From assembly GCA_020200995.1 (NCBI GenBank), contig JAIVHQ010000212.1, positions 1 to 20,901 of the forward strand: a DNA stretch of 20,901 bases, read 5' to 3'. Under the pieces are notes generated by a model. It was given only the letters and a program-made list of their open reading frames with translations. It had not been told where the DNA came from and did no database searches. The stretch is from Flavobacteriales bacterium. GTDB taxonomy: Bacteria > Bacteroidota > Bacteroidia > Flavobacteriales_D > Cryomorphaceae. Positions 20,879 to 20,901 of the stretch are shown here, one piece after another; position 1 is the first letter of the stretch; the number at the start of each line of letters is the position of its first letter. The position numbers were made by a program, and so were the translations under genes.

Positions 20879-20901
20879 AATCCCAAGCTTTTTCAGCTTG
20901 A
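20879..20901. repeat. 23-base repeat unit, second copy at the window edge
   Basis: This is an exact direct copy of 20719-20741. Whether the flanking hairpin is also repeated cannot be seen because the window ends here. Confidence 0.75.

Noticed and set aside
20676..20901. CRISPR array
   Set aside because: Only two copies of the 23-base unit, 160 bases apart, with hairpins between; no regular spacing and no cas genes.

Overview
The window looks like a chromosomal segment from a member of the Bacteroidota, probably a Flavobacteriales-like lineage of intermediate GC. The reasons are: TAnnTTTG-type -7 promoter boxes lying just upstream of many starts with little Shine-Dalgarno signal; a C-terminal type IX secretion (T9SS) sorting domain on one exported protein; a DUF5687-type membrane protein paired with an ABC ATPase; and a tRNA-His without an encoded CCA end. 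No phage, transposase, integrase, CRISPR array or rRNA gene is visible.

Layout. (1) 1-4351 is a rearranged, decaying region. It holds the 5' part of an exported protein gene (minus strand, cut by the window edge), a PIN-domain toxin-antitoxin pair, a palindrome-rich element, an M16 zinc-protease gene broken by an internal out-of-frame deletion, a detached copy of that gene's 3' end about 1.3 kb away, and a doubtful small exported ORF. (2) 4352-6509 is a two-gene ABC transporter: a DUF5687-like membrane protein and its ATPase. (3) 6689-10218 is a tight four-gene operon: a molybdopterin sulfite-oxidase-like enzyme, a monohaem cytochrome c, a tandem-rhodanese lipoprotein and a membrane fatty-acid-hydroxylase/sterol-desaturase-like enzyme. 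It probably handles thiosulfate and sulfite sulfur in the periplasm and passes electrons to cytochrome c; the role of the hydroxylase is open. (4) 10504-11379 is a T9SS-sorted protein of unknown function. (5) 11426-13048 (minus) holds two more toxin-antitoxin modules, HEPN/MNT and RHH-like/PIN. (6) 13118-15214 (minus) is a copper-exporting P-type ATPase. (7) 15359-20535 is a TetR, ABC exporter, membrane-fusion protein, TolC operon whose genes overlap end to start. It is a tripartite export system with an unusual, apparently degenerate nucleotide-binding domain. (8) 20601-20674 is tRNA-His, followed by a terminator hairpin and a nested inverted/direct repeat array running off the window end.

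The points most worth following are: the 120-bp protease tail (39 codons plus stop) and the intact 3' end that bracket the first toxin-antitoxin module, where all five aligned differences fall at third codon positions; the protease deletion that removes the expected third zinc ligand; the ABC exporter lacking the usual Walker B, catalytic Glu and H-loop residues; and the sulfite oxidation operon containing a membrane hydroxylase. Family assignments come from motif recognition by eye; no database search was run.
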